A program made the translations under genes and the position numbers. From NCBI GenBank assembly GCA_910585345.1, contig CAJUDS010000009.1, positions 1 through 64,000 on the forward strand: a stretch of DNA of 64,000 nt, in the 5' to 3' direction. Positions 34,315 through 43,347 of the stretch are shown piece after piece (within the stretch, counting starts at the first letter, position 1; each line of letters begins with the position of its first letter). Below the pieces are notes generated by a model, which made no database searches, was not told the DNA's origin, and saw only the letters and a list, made by a program, of their open reading frames with translations. This DNA comes from an uncultured Lachnospiraceae bacterium (GTDB lineage Bacteria; Bacillota; Clostridia; Lachnospirales; Lachnospiraceae).

Positions 34315-35091
34315 TCAGATATCCACCTCCTCTGCCGCAAATACCGGGCCTTCCGTACAAACCCTAGCATTTTTTACGTGAGAATGGCTGTCCTTCTCTG
34401 TCGTTCTGCAGACACACCCAAGGCAGGCGCCCACACCGCACGCCATCCGCTCTTCCAGAGAAATATAAGCTATAATTCCCTTTCCCGCTGCATAGTCTTT
34501 CACAGCCCGGAGCATCGGCAGCGGGCCGCAGGCATAAACCAAATCCGCATCCAGACCATTCTCCCTGACCGCGTCCAATACATTCCCTTTTGTGCCCGCG
34601 CTTCCGTCCTCTGTAGCCGTATAAAATACCCCATGCCGTTCCAAATCTCCTTTTAAAAACAGATGCCTGTCCCGGTAACCTGCAAGAATCTGCTTTTCAC
34701 ATGTCAGCTCTTTGGCAAGCTGCAAAAGCGGCGGGATGCCGATACCACCGCCAATCAGAAATACGCGCTTTCCCATCGCCGCTTCCATTGGAAAGCCGTT
34801 GCCGAGCGGACCCATGACTGCTATAGCGTCTCCTTCTCCGTAACCCGAAAATTCCCGCGTTCCCCTTCCGGCAATCCGATATACGATACGAACCGCTCCC
34901 CTTTGTCTGTCAATCTCACAGATACTGATCGGTCTTGGCAGAATTGTGCTCTCCGCTTTCGGATATACCATCATAAACTGTCCGGGAGCCGCCTGCGCCG
35001 CCACACTGCATCCAATCCACAAATCAAAAATGCCCGGTGCGATTTCCTTCTGTGAAAGCACTCTTCCTCTTTCTTTTCTCTTCTGTCCCAT
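34315..35091 (-). CDS. pyrK: dihydroorotate dehydrogenase B, electron transfer subunit
   Basis: PyrK carries FAD and a 2Fe-2S cluster linking PyrD to NAD+. The 258-aa protein has the ferredoxin-reductase fold (RPISICEIDRQRG for FAD, GGGIGIPPLLQLAKEL for nucleotide) and the cluster cysteines ACGVGACLGCVCRT. The start at 35091 has AAGGA 7 nt upstream; an ATG seven codons earlier is possible. Confidence 0.94.
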   Translation of the reverse strand: MGQKRKERGRVLSQKEIAPGIFDLWIGCSVAAQAAPGQFMMVYPKAESTILPRPISICEIDRQRGAVRIVYRIAGRGTREFSGYGEGDAIAVMGPLGNGFPMEAAMGKRVFLIGGGIGIPPLLQLAKELTCEKQILAGYRDRHLFLKGDLERHGVFYTATEDGSAGTKGNVLDAVRENGLDADLVYACGPLPMLRAVKDYAAGKGIIAYISLEERMACGVGACLGCVCRTTEKDSHSHVKNARVCTEGPVFAAEEVDI

Positions 35092-35119
35092 ATCGTTTCC
35101 TTTCTTCCCCATTGCCGTT

Positions 35120-36406
35120 CTACCGCGATTCCCGGTAGACGATCCTGCCGCCGCAGATCGTACACTTTACCTTTCCGGTCAGTTTTGTTCCCCGAAAAGG
35201 AGAGTTACAGGATTTCGACGCGAAGCTGTCAGCCGTGTAAGTTTCCTGCGGGTCAAACACTGTGATGTCAGCCGGTCCGCCTTCTGCCAGATAGCCTCTG
35301 TCAAACCCATATAATACCGCCGGATTCCATGTCAGCTTCCGCAGCAGTTCAGTCATTGTCAGATATCCCGGCTCAACGAGGCTCATAATTCCCAGTGAAA
35401 GCGCTGTTTCCAATCCAATGATGCCGCTTGGCGCTTCCGTCAGCGGTCTGGCCTTCTCTTCCGTACTGTGCGGCGCATGATCTGTTGCAATCAGATCAAT
35501 CGTTCCATCCCGCAGCCCTTCTATGATAGCCAGCCTGTCCGTCTCTTCACGCAGCGGCGGATTCATTTTCGCGAGACTGCCATACTGCATTGCCGCCTCT
35601 TCCGTCAGGGTAAAATGATGGGGTGAAGCCTCCGCGTGAATACGAATCCCTTTTTTCTTTGCCTTCCGTACCATATCCACCGCCTCTTTGGTACTGATAT
35701 GCTGGATATTCACAGTGGCACCAGTCCTGTCAGCCAGACGGATATCCCGCTCTGTCATACAGATTTCCGCCTCGCGCCTTGCGCCGCCGATTCCAAAATA
35801 TGCCGCGGCTCTCCCCGCATGAATGCCATGCTCCAAAATAAAAGACGGGTCTTCCTCATGAAAACTCAGCACTGCTCCAAGCGCCGCCGCCTCCTCCATC
35901 GCTTCAAGCGCAACCGCCTCTTCCAGCAGCGCAATCCCATCGTCCGTAAATCCCGCCGCCCCGGCTTCCAGCAGTTTCCGCATATCCGTCAATTCTTTTC
36001 CACGCAGTCCCTTTGTTATAGCGCAGCAGCTCTCCACATGAATCCCCGTCTTTTTTCCTTTCTCCAACACATACGAAAGCGTTTCTTCATTGTCCACCGC
36101 AGGTTTTGTATTTGCCATCAGCACTACCGTCGTAAAACCGCCCTTTGCCGCCGCCCGGCTTCCGCTCTCAATATCTTCTTTATAGGTAAAGCCCGGGTCC
36201 CGGAAATGCACATGCACATCTATCAATCCCGGTGCGGCAACCAGTCCCCGGGCATCGTATGTTTCCACACGAAAACCGCGCATGATACTTTCCCACTCCG
36301 CTGCACTGCCGATTCTGCATATTCTGCCTTTCTCCGTCAGAATATCCTGTCTCCCTTCCCGGCCCGTACGGGGATCTATCATAAATGCATCTTTGACCAG
36401 AATCAT
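35120..36406 (-). CDS. pyrC: dihydroorotase
   Basis: PyrC closes carbamoyl-aspartate to dihydroorotate. The 428-aa type I enzyme shows the metal motif DVHVHFRDPGFT, the later histidines in VNIQHISTKEAV and HAEASPHHFTL, and DHAPHSTEEK near the C-terminus. It is the first gene of the operon and has a consensus-like promoter. The short leader (about 30 nt) leaves no room for a PyrR attenuator. Confidence 0.96.
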   Translation of the reverse strand: MILVKDAFMIDPRTGREGRQDILTEKGRICRIGSAAEWESIMRGFRVETYDARGLVAAPGLIDVHVHFRDPGFTYKEDIESGSRAAAKGGFTTVVLMANTKPAVDNEETLSYVLEKGKKTGIHVESCCAITKGLRGKELTDMRKLLEAGAAGFTDDGIALLEEAVALEAMEEAAALGAVLSFHEEDPSFILEHGIHAGRAAAYFGIGGARREAEICMTERDIRLADRTGATVNIQHISTKEAVDMVRKAKKKGIRIHAEASPHHFTLTEEAAMQYGSLAKMNPPLREETDRLAIIEGLRDGTIDLIATDHAPHSTEEKARPLTEAPSGIIGLETALSLGIMSLVEPGYLTMTELLRKLTWNPAVLYGFDRGYLAEGGPADITVFDPQETYTADSFASKSCNSPFRGTKLTGKVKCTICGGRIVYRESR

Positions 36407-36441
36407 CTCTTTTCTCCTTCGCCTTCCTCTGCCTTCCCTTT

Positions 36442-36470
36442 ATTATATAAAAAGCATTATGTAAAGACAA
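36442..36470 (-). promoter_or_regulatory. promoter of pyrC-pyrK-pyrD
   Basis: TTGTCT (36465-36470), a 17-nt spacer and TATAAT (36442-36447) on the minus strand. The -35 lies inside the last codons of the PrcB-like gene upstream. Confidence 0.7.
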
Positions 36471-36873
36471 CTGTCTTATCCAGCTTCTTTAGTCTGACTG
36501 CCACGTAAGGATACGACGGGCTCTCTTTTTTTGTTTCTCCCGCAGAAGGTCCTAAAAGATTCGTATGAATATATACGGCATTTTCCGTCTCATACAATTC
36601 CGTAACAGAGATGCTGTACCCTCCCGTAGGCTGTTTTCCATAACCCACACAAATATACATATCATTTTCATCCGTAAACGTTAGTTTAAAACTGCTTTCC
36701 TTTTTCTCACTGATGATATCCTGCAGTTCTTCCGGAATCTGTTCTTCAGACATCACCGTAAATTTCAGATCCTGTAGTTTCTCTGTCTTATCCTGTGTTT
36801 CACCGCATCCCATGATTCCAAGTACCAGAAATGCCAGCGCCGCCACCTGTATGATCTTTTTCCACATTTTCAC
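36457..36873 (-). CDS. small lipoprotein with PrcB-like C-terminal domain
   Basis: The 138-aa protein has a lipoprotein signal with lipobox LGIMGC (C23) and a C-terminal domain resembling the PrcB protease-complex domain (CVGYGKQPTGGYSISV ... YPYVAVRLKKLDKTV). The name comes from a Treponema protease complex; such domains are common in lone lipoproteins of Clostridia, and no protease gene is adjacent, so the role is unknown. It is followed by the pyr promoter. Confidence 0.75.
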   Translation of the reverse strand: MKMWKKIIQVAALAFLVLGIMGCGETQDKTEKLQDLKFTVMSEEQIPEELQDIISEKKESSFKLTFTDENDMYICVGYGKQPTGGYSISVTELYETENAVYIHTNLLGPSAGETKKESPSYPYVAVRLKKLDKTVVFT

Positions 36874-36948
36874 ACATCCGTCTGCTTTTTCTATCCAATA
36901 TACGGCATTTCTGCCAAAATTATGACTGGTTTTACATGCCTTGTGCCT

Positions 36949-36987
36949 TTATAAAAATACAAATTATTTATTTTGTATTTTTATAAC
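36949..36987. other. AT-rich hairpin between divergent promoters
   Basis: A near-perfect inverted repeat TATAAAAATACAAA / TTTGTATTTTTATA with a short AT loop lies between the PrcB-like and plsC genes. It could terminate stray transcription in either direction. Confidence 0.5.
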
Positions 36988-36997
36988 CTGGAATCCG

Positions 36998-37026
36998 TTG
37001 CACATCAAAGCCCCCTTGGATATAAT
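36998..37026 (+). promoter_or_regulatory. promoter of plsC
   Basis: TTGCAC (36998-37003), a 17-nt spacer and TATAAT (37021-37026). The leader contains a second inverted repeat, CGGAAAT and ATTTCCG, around 37037-37062. Confidence 0.7.
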
Positions 37027-37082
37027 AAATCATATGTACGGAAATTTTTTATTTTATATTTCCGGACCAAGGAGGTATTTAC

Positions 37083-37817
37083 ATGATTCGTTTTCTTTTA
37101 ACATCAGGCTTTGTTATTCTCTTTTTAATACTCAGCATTCCGCTGCTGATTATAGAATGGATCATCGGAAAATATAATCCCGCTCTCAAAGACAGGAGCT
37201 GTCAGGCTGTCATCCAATGGGCCTTTGGACGCTGCGCATCCCTTGCAGGCGTACAGGTAGACTATATTGGCACGGAAAATATCCCCGCGGAAGGTTCTTT
37301 TCTCTATGTCAGCAATCATAGAAGCTATTTTGATATCGTCCTTACGTATCTTCGTTTTCCTCGCCCTACCGGATATGTTGCCAAAGTTGAGATGGTTAAA
37401 ATCCCTCTTTTATCCACATGGATGAGCAATATCCACTGTCTTTTTCTGGACAGAAAAAATATAAAAGAAGGTATGAAAGCAATTATCAAGGGTATTGACG
37501 AGATCAAATCCGGCATTTCCATCTGCATTTTTCCGGAAGGAACAAGAGGTACCAATCCGGACGAACTTCTTCCCTTCCGTGAGGGAAGCTTCCGCATGGC
37601 AGAAAAGGCAAAGTGCCCTATCATCCCCATCAGCATCTGCAATACCGGCGCTATCTGGGAGGATCACCTGCCTTTTATGAAAAAATCCCATGTCATCATT
37701 GAATTTGGAAAACCAATTCTTTTGGAAGATCTGTCCAAAGAAGAACGGAAGTTTTTAGGAGACTATGTGCGCAGGAAAATTCTTAACATGTATATTAAGA
37801 ATAGAGCCTCTCTTTAA
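37083..37817 (+). CDS. plsC: 1-acyl-sn-glycerol-3-phosphate acyltransferase
   Basis: PlsC adds the second acyl chain to lysophosphatidic acid. The 244-aa membrane-bound enzyme has an N-terminal helix (about 3-25), the catalytic SNHRSYFDIV (HX4D) and the substrate motif FPEGTRGTN. AAGGAGG lies before the ATG. Its stop overlaps that of convergent murF by 4 nt. Confidence 0.93.
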   Translation: MIRFLLTSGFVILFLILSIPLLIIEWIIGKYNPALKDRSCQAVIQWAFGRCASLAGVQVDYIGTENIPAEGSFLYVSNHRSYFDIVLTYLRFPRPTGYVAKVEMVKIPLLSTWMSNIHCLFLDRKNIKEGMKAIIKGIDEIKSGISICIFPEGTRGTNPDELLPFREGSFRMAEKAKCPIIPISICNTGAIWEDHLPFMKKSHVIIEFGKPILLEDLSKEERKFLGDYVRRKILNMYIKNRASL

Positions 37818-39208
37818 CTGTTTCCTCTAATCGCTTCCACAATTTTGGAAAACTGCATACTATGGGACGCCTTGATCAGCACAGTCATCTCGCCGGTAAA
37901 TAATTTTCCGTTTTCTATTCTCTCCAACATTGTATCCAATGTCTCATAATACTGGACAAATGTATTATTTATTGTCCTTTCTTTCGCCTTGCAACCGCCC
38001 TGATACATATACCGTGCAAGTCTGCCTACGCAGATCAGCCCGGTTATTTTTTTATTAACCGCATAAGCGCCAATTTCTCTGTGAAATCTTACTTCATTCT
38101 CTCCCAGCTCACCCATGTCTCCCAAAATTGCCACAGTACACCCACCGGCAGAACCCAGCATATCCAGCGCTGCGCGCATAGATACCGGATTGGCGTTATA
38201 GCAGTCGTCGATCAGCGTAAACCTGCCGCATCTGAGAATATTGCTCCGGCCTCCTACCGGCATAATACTGGCGATTCCTTCTGCAATCTCTTCCGGCGAC
38301 ATGCCATACTGCTCACCGACCGCGGTAGCCGCCAGCGCATTCCGTACCATATGTTCTCCGGCCAGATGAACTGCCGCATGAAAACTAACGCCTTCCTGTT
38401 TATGGATTACTATGTCGCTGCCAAGCAGCCCTCTGCTTTTCACAATCTCCGCATAATAATCATTCTGACGGCCCATGCCAAACCGGACAGGTTTTTTATG
38501 TTTTACGCGCTCTATCGTCTGCAGCATGTCGTCATCTCCGTTGACATACACCGTGCCGTTTTTACTCAGATAGTCAAAAATCTCTGATTTTGCCCGCAGT
38601 ACGCCCTCTCTGGATTTCAAAAATTCCAGATGGCATTCTCCAATATTGGTTATGACGCACGTATCAGGTTTTACCATTTTACTGAGACGGTGCATCTCCC
38701 CAAAATGGTTAATGCCCATTTCCAATACGGCAATCTCATGCTCCTTTCGTATACGCAGCAGCGAAAGAGGCACCCCCACTTCATTGTTAAAATTACCCTC
38801 TGTCTTCAGCACATGGTACTTTTGAGACAATACCCCCGCGATAAACTCTTTCGTACTTGTTTTTCCCACGCTTCCCGTAATCCCAATAACAGGAATCCGC
38901 AGCGTACTCCGGTAATACTCCGCCACATCTTTCAGAGCCTGAAAAGAGTCCTGTACGACAATAAAATTTCCTTCCGCCCCTTCCGGAATATATTCGCAAA
39001 TAATACAGGATGCCCCTTTTTCAATGACTTCCGGTATAAATCTGTGTCCGTCTACACGCTCTCCTTTTGTGGCGATAAAGCAATAATCCCGCTCTGCCTG
39101 ACGGGAGTCCAGTACAACTCCCTGTACCTCTTTCTTTCTGTCGGCTTCCTTTCCTCTATATGTACCATGACATGACCGTATGATCTGTTCCAGTGTCATA
39201 TTTTCCAT
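37814..39208 (-). CDS. murF: UDP-N-acetylmuramoyl-tripeptide--D-alanyl-D-alanine ligase
   Basis: MurF adds D-Ala-D-Ala to the UDP-MurNAc-tripeptide. The 464-aa Mur ligase has the N-terminal UDP-binding domain, the ATP loop GITGSVGKTSTKEF, the central EMGINHFGEMHRL and the C-terminal domain with DDCYNANPVSMRAAL. It follows ddl after 18 nt, so the two enzymes that make and use D-Ala-D-Ala are made together. Confidence 0.96.
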   Translation of the reverse strand: MENMTLEQIIRSCHGTYRGKEADRKKEVQGVVLDSRQAERDYCFIATKGERVDGHRFIPEVIEKGASCIICEYIPEGAEGNFIVVQDSFQALKDVAEYYRSTLRIPVIGITGSVGKTSTKEFIAGVLSQKYHVLKTEGNFNNEVGVPLSLLRIRKEHEIAVLEMGINHFGEMHRLSKMVKPDTCVITNIGECHLEFLKSREGVLRAKSEIFDYLSKNGTVYVNGDDDMLQTIERVKHKKPVRFGMGRQNDYYAEIVKSRGLLGSDIVIHKQEGVSFHAAVHLAGEHMVRNALAATAVGEQYGMSPEEIAEGIASIMPVGGRSNILRCGRFTLIDDCYNANPVSMRAALDMLGSAGGCTVAILGDMGELGENEVRFHREIGAYAVNKKITGLICVGRLARYMYQGGCKAKERTINNTFVQYYETLDTMLERIENGKLFTGEMTVLIKASHSMQFSKIVEAIRGNS

Positions 39209-39226
39209 ACAATTACTTCCTTACCA

Positions 39227-40264
39227 TTACTTCTCATATTTTCTCAGCGATACCGCAATTAAATGTTCGCATAAAGTCGCATAATCCATCCCCTCTGCCT
39301 GTGCCTCCTGGGGTAACAGTGACGTGGGTGTCATGCCTGGCAGCGTATTGGCTTCCAGACAATATATTTCTTCTTTATCGTCCATCATAAAGTCCATACG
39401 CGCATATGTCTTCAGGCGCAGCGCCTGAAATACGGCTTCGGCAGCCGCACGCATCTTTCTTTCCACCTTCTCTGGGATCTCAGCAGGACACGTTTCCACG
39501 GCGCTGCCTGGCTGGTATTTATTTTTATAGTCATAAAACCCTTCAAGAGGCGCTATCTCAATGACTGGCAGCGCTCTTCCCTCGATCACGCCTACGGAAA
39601 ATTCCCGTCCTTTGATATACTGCTCTATCAGTATTTCCCCTTCATAGGTAAAAGCTTCTCTCTTTGCCGCCTCATACTCTTTTGCATCCTGACATATGTA
39701 TACACCCACGCTGGAACCTCCGCTGCACACCTTTACCACACAGGGATACACAACTTCCTTTGGCTCTGTTTCACCGGCTTTCAGTGAAAAACTGCGCGGT
39801 GTCGGAATATCGTTTTGAAAAAACAGTTCCTTTGCCAGCGCTTTATCCATAGCAAGCGCGCTGCTCACATAGTCTGTTCCTGTATACCGAATGCCCAGTA
39901 GATCAAACGCCGCCTGAATCTTTCCGTTTTCACCATTCTCCCCATGAAGCGCCATAAACACAATGTCTGCCTGCTGGCAAATCCCAATTACATTGGGGCC
40001 GAAAAAGTTCTTTTCCCCATCCGGCCGCATGGCTTTGATCTGCTGCGTATCCGGTCTGGCAGCATTGATCGTTCCCATATCCGCTGCCCAGTCTTTCCGC
40101 ACAGAAAATATATCCTCGCATCCATCCCCTTCATAACCCAGATATACGTCCAAAAGCACTGCTTGATGTCCTCTGCTGCAAAGCGCTTTGTAAATCATTG
40201 CTCCGGAACAAAGGGATACATCCCTTTCCATACTGATTCCCCCTGCCAACACCACAATTTTCAT
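39227..40264 (-). CDS. ddl: D-alanine--D-alanine ligase
   Basis: Ddl makes the D-Ala-D-Ala dipeptide for MurF. The 345-aa ATP-grasp enzyme has VLAGGISMERDVSLCSG, HGENGENGKIQ, the omega-loop tyrosine in FYDYKNKYQPG (typical of D-Ala rather than D-lactate ligases) and YCLEANTLPGMT at the metal site. It lies between the GH9-like lipoprotein and murF, with 23- and 18-nt gaps. Confidence 0.95.
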   Translation of the reverse strand: MKIVVLAGGISMERDVSLCSGAMIYKALCSRGHQAVLLDVYLGYEGDGCEDIFSVRKDWAADMGTINAARPDTQQIKAMRPDGEKNFFGPNVIGICQQADIVFMALHGENGENGKIQAAFDLLGIRYTGTDYVSSALAMDKALAKELFFQNDIPTPRSFSLKAGETEPKEVVYPCVVKVCSGGSSVGVYICQDAKEYEAAKREAFTYEGEILIEQYIKGREFSVGVIEGRALPVIEIAPLEGFYDYKNKYQPGSAVETCPAEIPEKVERKMRAAAEAVFQALRLKTYARMDFMMDDKEEIYCLEANTLPGMTPTSLLPQEAQAEGMDYATLCEHLIAVSLRKYEK

Positions 40265-40287
40265 ACACTCTCCTCCTGTTTTCCCTG

Positions 40288-41685
40288 TTATTGATTGCTA
40301 AGCAGCTCACTTAACATAAAAATAAACGACGCATTCTGCACCGGGTCTTCCATAATATCTCCGCTTTCTATCGTCTGGCCTTCCCAATAGGATACATGGC
40401 ACACACTCTCCGGATTGCGGCCCATCAGATAATGAAAGTGGTTTTCAATCACTCTGTTATATTCATGGTTGGTAATCACATGGTTTACGACACAGATACG
40501 CAGCATTTCTCCCAATAAAGTCTCTCTGTCTGCCTCCCCGTCTCCGGCATACACAAAAAAGCTGTCTGTCTTGGACTTTTCCGCGATCTCCTCTGCCTCC
40601 TGCATTATTTTTTTAATGATGACATCGCATAAATCCACATCCACCTGGCTCCTGGTATTCATATAAGTTACCCCGCCGAAAAACTCCGGTTCCGATAACC
40701 TCCCTGTCTTCTCCGCGCTGTTTCTCAAATACTCCTCTGCCGGACTAAGATATTGTCTGCTGCCCGTAACTCTGTATAACTCAGATGCTGCAAGCACAAC
40801 CAGGTCGTCCGGCACAGCCAGATCTTTGCTGACATTCTTCCAGGCCGCTTCCGCAGCTTTTTGACATTCACCGGCAAACGATGCATCCATATTTTTAGTC
40901 AGATATGCATACTTCGAGAGTACCGCTGCCCGGTAGCAGCAGGATATGCCGCTGCCCTCAGAATCTGCCTGTGCCCGGCGAAGCAGCCACTCCGCCTCAT
41001 ATCGACATTCGTCCAAGATATCCGGCACCCCATTGCCGCTTTCCGGGATTCCCATATCGTCCGTATACACGCCCGGAAACATCTCATAGGAAAATAAAAG
41101 TTTATACATACACTGGCATACATCGATTTCTTTCTTCTCTCCCGTTCCCTTTATGTTCCAGCCGGCTCCTTCTCCGGCGGCGCTTCTCAGAGCATACAAT
41201 TTCTCACAGGAACGTTTGAAAAGAGAATAATAAAGATTGTCATGAATTACAAAAGGATACGATTCTCCGTAAGTATCTATCTGTACATAGTAATTACCGG
41301 GCTCTTTCAAGCCGGAAAAATCCCCGTAATAATTATATTCTCCCGGCGATTCAACAGTTCCTCTGTTTTTTACTTTTCCGGTGTATACCGTCTCCCGGCT
41401 TTCCGCGTCCCGTATCTCAAAAGTCTCCGGTATTTCCTCTCCCCTGAAAATCACGATCTTCTCACTGTCAGGCTCATATCCGAGACAGTCTACAAATACA
41501 TTCGGGCCCACTGTCGGCACTTCATAAGAAGCCTCTGTCTCTCCTTCGGGCATCACAAGGCCATGATCTCCCGTTCCAAGCGCATAATCTGCTCCCCTGC
41601 TGCTACAGCCGGATAAAAGCAGCCCTATGCACAGGCATACTGTAATCATTCGATTGGATCTGTGTTTCTTACCATTATATTTCAT
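40288..41685 (-). CDS. GH9-like lipoprotein, probably catalytically inactive
   Basis: The 465-aa protein has a lipoprotein signal with lipobox LLSGC (C27), an Ig-like CelD_N domain (about 55-140, VFVDCLGYEPDSEKIVIF...GNYYVQID) and a GH9 barrel region marked by MGIPESGNGVPDILDECRYEAEWLL and YLMGRNPES. Where active GH9 cellulases have DAGD (catalytic base), the sequence runs AGWNIKGTGEKKEIDV, and the C-terminal end with the catalytic Glu is short. Loss of activity is inferred. It is the first gene of a run with ddl and murF, suggesting a surface wall-binding role. The predicted promoter starts transcription at or next to the ATG. Confidence 0.75.
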   Translation of the reverse strand: MKYNGKKHRSNRMITVCLCIGLLLSGCSSRGADYALGTGDHGLVMPEGETEASYEVPTVGPNVFVDCLGYEPDSEKIVIFRGEEIPETFEIRDAESRETVYTGKVKNRGTVESPGEYNYYGDFSGLKEPGNYYVQIDTYGESYPFVIHDNLYYSLFKRSCEKLYALRSAAGEGAGWNIKGTGEKKEIDVCQCMYKLLFSYEMFPGVYTDDMGIPESGNGVPDILDECRYEAEWLLRRAQADSEGSGISCCYRAAVLSKYAYLTKNMDASFAGECQKAAEAAWKNVSKDLAVPDDLVVLAASELYRVTGSRQYLSPAEEYLRNSAEKTGRLSEPEFFGGVTYMNTRSQVDVDLCDVIIKKIMQEAEEIAEKSKTDSFFVYAGDGEADRETLLGEMLRICVVNHVITNHEYNRVIENHFHYLMGRNPESVCHVSYWEGQTIESGDIMEDPVQNASFIFMLSELLSNQ

Positions 41686-41691
41686 TGTTAT

Positions 41692-41720
41692 AGTATACTA
41701 TTTTTCCCCATTTTGGTAAA
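41692..41720 (-). promoter_or_regulatory. promoter of the GH9-like-ddl-murF run
   Basis: TTTACC (41715-41720), a 17-nt spacer and TATACT (41692-41697) on the minus strand. Only six bases separate TATACT from the ATG, and no Shine-Dalgarno is visible, so the mRNA may be leaderless. Confidence 0.5.
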
Positions 41721-41755
41721 GAGAGCAAATATGCACAAACGAGGAATTATGCAGT

Positions 41756-42970
41756 TCATACCACCAGCCCGCCGCGTTCGTTTTGATACACAATTTCACC
41801 ATTTATGATGGTCATCAGCGTATTCGTAAATACCTCCATCGGATTGCCGTCAAAAATAGCAATGTCCGCATCCTTACCTTCCTCCAGGCTTCCCACGCGG
41901 CTGTCAACATTACAAATCCGCGCCGCGTTAACCGTGATCGCACGCAGACCCTCCATCAAAGGCAGTCCGGCCTTCACAGCAAACCCCGCGCAGACAGGCA
42001 GTGACGTTATGATAGAAACAGGATGGTCGGTAGTAATCGCTGTGAGGATGCCATGCGCGTGCAGAATCCCCGCCGTTTTAAAAGCTACATTCTGCACCTC
42101 TATCTTACTGCGGCTGGCCAGATCAGGCCCTACAATAGCCGGGAAACCCGATTCTCTTATCTCGTCTGCGATCAAATGTCCCTCACTGCAGTGATCCAGC
42201 GTCATGGAAAGACCAAATTCCCTGGCAATACGAATTGCCGTAAAAATATCATCCACCCTGTGCACATGCGCCTTCAATGGAATCTTTCCTTCCAGAACGG
42301 ACAGCCAGGCTTCATAGTGGAAGTCCGCTTTAAAATCTTCTCTGCCTTTTTCCTTTTCTTTCCGATAGGCAGCCGCCTTCGTCAATTCCTCCCGCAGCAT
42401 TGCCGCAATCGCCATACGTGTGGAAGGTGACTTTTCCTGACCGCCATAATTGACCTTGGGATTTTCTCCAAACGCCACTTTCATGGCCGCGGGCGCCAGC
42501 ACAACCAGATCGTCAATTCTTCTGCCCTTTGTTTTTACAAAAGCAAACTGCCCGCCTACTACATTAGAGCTGCCAGGTCCTATCATCGCTGATGTAATCC
42601 CCGCCCGCACCGCATCGTCAAACGCTGCGTCCATGCTGTTAATCGCATCAATGGCGCGGAGTTGTGGCGTAATCGGATCCACTGTCTCATTACAGTCGTC
42701 TCCTTCCTTCCCTTTTTTTTCCTCCGTAATACCCATATGACAGTGCGCTTCAATGATTCCCGGCAAAACCCAGTTGCCCCCTGCATCAATATAAATATCT
42801 TTTTGCCGCTCTTCCTTTGTGCGTTCCCTCTCACGGCACACATCTTCATAGGAAAACCCGCACCCTATGCGCACTATTTTTCCATCTTCGACCGCAACAC
42901 AACCATTTTCCAGCTTTTCCGGCAGGCCTGCGGCCATCGGATACACAGTTCCGTTTGCAATAAAAAGCAT
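41756..42970 (-). CDS. amidohydrolase, imidazolonepropionase-like
   Basis: The 404-aa cytoplasmic protein belongs to the amidohydrolase superfamily. Metal ligands appear as HCH in GIIEAHCHMGI, histidines in KAHVHRVDDIF and TLDHCSEGH, and the aspartate in ITTDHPVSI. It resembles the group annotated as imidazolonepropionase-like amidohydrolases; no other histidine-degradation gene is nearby, so the substrate is unknown. The start at 42970 has AGAGGTG 7 nt upstream. It follows the GIY-YIG gene by 49 nt. Confidence 0.85.
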   Translation of the reverse strand: MLFIANGTVYPMAAGLPEKLENGCVAVEDGKIVRIGCGFSYEDVCRERERTKEERQKDIYIDAGGNWVLPGIIEAHCHMGITEEKKGKEGDDCNETVDPITPQLRAIDAINSMDAAFDDAVRAGITSAMIGPGSSNVVGGQFAFVKTKGRRIDDLVVLAPAAMKVAFGENPKVNYGGQEKSPSTRMAIAAMLREELTKAAAYRKEKEKGREDFKADFHYEAWLSVLEGKIPLKAHVHRVDDIFTAIRIAREFGLSMTLDHCSEGHLIADEIRESGFPAIVGPDLASRSKIEVQNVAFKTAGILHAHGILTAITTDHPVSIITSLPVCAGFAVKAGLPLMEGLRAITVNAARICNVDSRVGSLEEGKDADIAIFDGNPMEVFTNTLMTIINGEIVYQNERGGLVV

Positions 42971-43019
42971 ACTATCACCTCTTTCTGTCAGTGAAGTAGT
43001 ATGCTTCTTTTTTACCATA

Positions 43020-43268
43020 TTATTCTTTTCTCCGAAACAAAGCTTCCTTTTCTTTTCTTGTATAGTGTTTCACTTCATATTCCCGGCGCATAGCCTCTTC
43101 TTTTGTGGAAAAGGACTCACAATATACCAGCTTTACCGGTGTACGGCTTTTTGTATACTTAGCGCCTTTCCCGGCATTGTGAACCTGTATTCTCTTCTGC
43201 AGGTCATTCGTCCATCCGGTATACAGAGTCCCGTCGCTGCATTCCACTATATACGTATAGCATTCCAT
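43020..43268 (-). CDS. GIY-YIG domain protein (UPF0213 type)
   Basis: This 82-aa single-domain protein carries YTYIVECSDGTLYTGWTNDLQKR (GIY and YIG positions as YIV and YTG), the conserved arginine and a C-terminal glutamate region (FSTKEEAMRREYEVK). Such proteins are small nucleases of unknown biological role found in most bacteria. AGGAGG lies 6 nt before the ATG chosen; an ATG ten codons earlier is less likely. Confidence 0.88.
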   Translation of the reverse strand: MECYTYIVECSDGTLYTGWTNDLQKRIQVHNAGKGAKYTKSRTPVKLVYCESFSTKEEAMRREYEVKHYTRKEKEALFRRKE

Positions 43269-43347
43269 TGTTTCCTCCTGAAGCGTTAAGTGCTTCATTC
43301 AGACCGATTGGGAAGTTCTGCTTCAGACTTTTTCCTTATGCCTGTCT

